Below, one piece after another: positions 20,971 through 22,224 of a stretch of DNA of 22,224 nucleotides. This DNA is from a virus. The notes beneath the pieces are model-generated. The model saw only the letters and a program-made list of their open reading frames with translations, made no database searches and had not been told where the DNA came from. The DNA lies in IMG/VR virus record IMGVR_UViG_3300006735_000297, positions 1-22,224 of that record. One strand, 5' to 3'. Position 1 is the stretch's first letter; every line of letters starts with the position of its first letter. The translations under genes were made by a program, and so were the position numbers.

Positions 20971-22224
20971 TTATTGCTCGCTCTTATATTTTTTATAAAG
21001 TTCTAATTTATCAGCATCTACTTTATCAATAGCATTTTTTAACCCATTCGGGTCGTTCGCAAATATAACCCCGAGCTGATCTATAGCATTAAAAAGACTC
21101 AAATCTTCTTGCGAATAATTTGAAGGAGGCGGAGGATCAACAGCCCCTGCACCATCGCCGCGATATTTATCTAAACTTTGCATACGAATAATTTGACCGT
21201 TTGCTCCTGACGGATCATAAATAACACGGTCTACTATATTTTTACGAATACCTGAATTTTTCTTTAAAAAAGAATTTAAATCAAAATTTGTTCGATCTTC
21301 AATATCTGAGTCTTCTAGCTCCTCTACCTCTTTTAAATATTTAATATTTCCAGGAGATTGATGAACTTTATTATAGCGAACTGCATAATCGTTCGTTGCT
21401 GTAGTTAAGGCTTGATTAATACCTGTAACTAAAGTATCTGCATTAGCAAACCACTTACCTTCGGCTATATCGCCTCCGCCAAAAGTAACGAGAGCTGCTG
21501 CAACGTCTTTATCTGTTAATTTACCTGTTTCGCGACTACCTGCTAAAGCATATGCAAAACTCATTAATTGACTTTGTAATTCAGTATTACCTTTAGCCAT
21601 TTTTTGTAAATTTGAAAACACTTGACCTACTGTATATTTAGAACTTCCAAGCCCCGACGAAGATACAGCTTTTTGAGTGCTACCTGTCATGGCATTTGTT
21701 ATAGCACCGCTAGTATAACTACTTTGATTATCAGAAGCGTTTTCACCGTAGGCATTATATAGTGCGGTAAGTTGACCTTTAACACCACCCGTGTATCTTC
21801 CAAGCCTAGCTAAAACACCAACATTATCTCCAGGAGTCTCTCCTGAAGAAAGAGAACGCATAAGACCGTCTGCAAGACCGAAAGCAGAAGCTAAAGCATT
21901 TCCTTGTTTACTTAATGCATTAGCTTTTTCAATCGCGTCAGAAGCTGCGTAAGCTCCTGCTGCTCCCTCACCTGCCGCAACCATTTGACCGTCTGCAAAA
22001 ACATACGACATTGGGATTTTACGTGAAGTTAAATTAGTAATAGCTCCATCTACTTCTGATTCTTGCTCGACTAGAGCTTTATATTCTGGAGTATTTTCTT
22101 TACCCTCTAAGCCTTGAATAGCTTTTCTAAGATCAGCTCTTTGTACAAAAAATCGTTGAAGCTGATCGGTAGGCTGATCACCAATAGATCGTTTAATACC
22201 AAGAATACTTACTAATCCACTTCC
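20971..22224 (-). CDS. Virion-type protein, 5' end outside window
   Basis: The frame continues upstream of ATG 22011 without a stop to the window edge: 71 more codons, starting GSGLVSILGIKRSIGDQ and including LRKAIQGLEGKENTPEYKAL. The visible part is 417 aa. An Ala/Gly/Ser-rich N-terminal part follows ATG 22011. A segment 'LMSFAYALAGSRETGKLTDKDVAAAL' resembles, from memory, the 'YALAR...GRLSDxDVxxAL' pattern of phage internal or tail proteins. A Pro-rich DPPPPS stretch precedes the C-terminus, which is helical and charged. The ATG at 22011 has no SD and is an internal Met. The gene probably belongs with the 979-aa protein in one structural unit (3-base spacing). Confidence 0.75.
   Translation of the reverse strand, partial: GSGLVSILGIKRSIGDQPTDQLQRFFVQRADLRKAIQGLEGKENTPEYKALVEQESEVDGAITNLTSRKIPMSYVFADGQMVAAGEGAAGAYAASDAIEKANALSKQGNALASAFGLADGLMRSLSSGETPGDNVGVLARLGRYTGGVKGQLTALYNAYGENASDNQSSYTSGAITNAMTGSTQKAVSSSGLGSSKYTVGQVFSNLQKMAKGNTELQSQLMSFAYALAGSRETGKLTDKDVAAALVTFGGGDIAEGKWFANADTLVTGINQALTTATNDYAVRYNKVHQSPGNIKYLKEVEELEDSDIEDRTNFDLNSFLKKNSGIRKNIVDRVIYDPSGANGQIIRMQSLDKYRGDGAGAVDPPPPSNYSQEDLSLFNAIDQLGVIFANDPNGLKNAIDKVDADKLELYKKYKSEQ

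Overview
The window looks like part of a tailed-phage genome, probably from a marine phage of an alphaproteobacterial host. It is AT-rich and tightly packed, with many start/stop overlaps, and carries replication, nucleotide-metabolism, lysis and virion-type genes side by side. The host guess rests on the three-TM holin of the gene-transfer-agent type and on the style of the replication genes, so it is an inference. No tRNA, rRNA, CRISPR array, insertion sequence, integrase or att site was seen.

Layout, read along the minus strand from high to low coordinates: (1) 22224-17537, virion-type proteins. One gene is cut by the window edge, followed by a 979-aa helical protein and a membrane-anchored 162-aa protein. 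(2) 17535-15363, a lysis and small membrane-protein block: an EF-hand plus two-TM protein, four small proteins of which most have a membrane segment, a three-TM holin and a GH24 endolysin. (3) 13752-15403, the only plus-strand island: a SNF2-type helicase overlapping a small Cro/CI-type HTH protein, which is convergent with the endolysin. (4) 13676-7606, nucleotide metabolism and replication: an HD-domain (YfbR-like) nucleotidase, three small phage proteins (one apparently split by a frameshift), an SSB-like protein, an archaeo-eukaryotic-type primase and a UvrD-like helicase. (5) 7497-2410, a chain whose genes overlap by a few bases: SAM methyltransferase, a helical DNA-base hypermodification protein (5-hmdU DNA kinase helical domain / aGPT-Pplase-like), a thymidylate-synthase-family enzyme, a DUF1599-like protein, a family A DNA polymerase and a 59-aa protein starting with GTG. 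(6) 2345-1, small hypothetical genes, an RHH/winged-helix-like regulator, a 54-aa gene, a roughly 400-base stretch with little coding and a possible structured RNA, and the start of one more small gene.

The most interesting system is in region 5. The TS-family enzyme, the hypermodification protein and the methyltransferase form one translationally coupled unit directly upstream of the DNA polymerase. They are what one would expect if the phage replaces or decorates thymine in its DNA: a modified dUMP is made, polymerised, then elaborated in DNA. The HD nucleotidase could shape the nucleotide pool. Other notable points are a Leu at the PolA 762-equivalent position, a likely -1 frameshift in an A5 run, a repeated promoter-like element with two TTGA boxes, an 8-bp-period inverted repeat cluster beside the replication genes, and a shared SSB-like acidic PF tail on the SSB-like protein and the primase.
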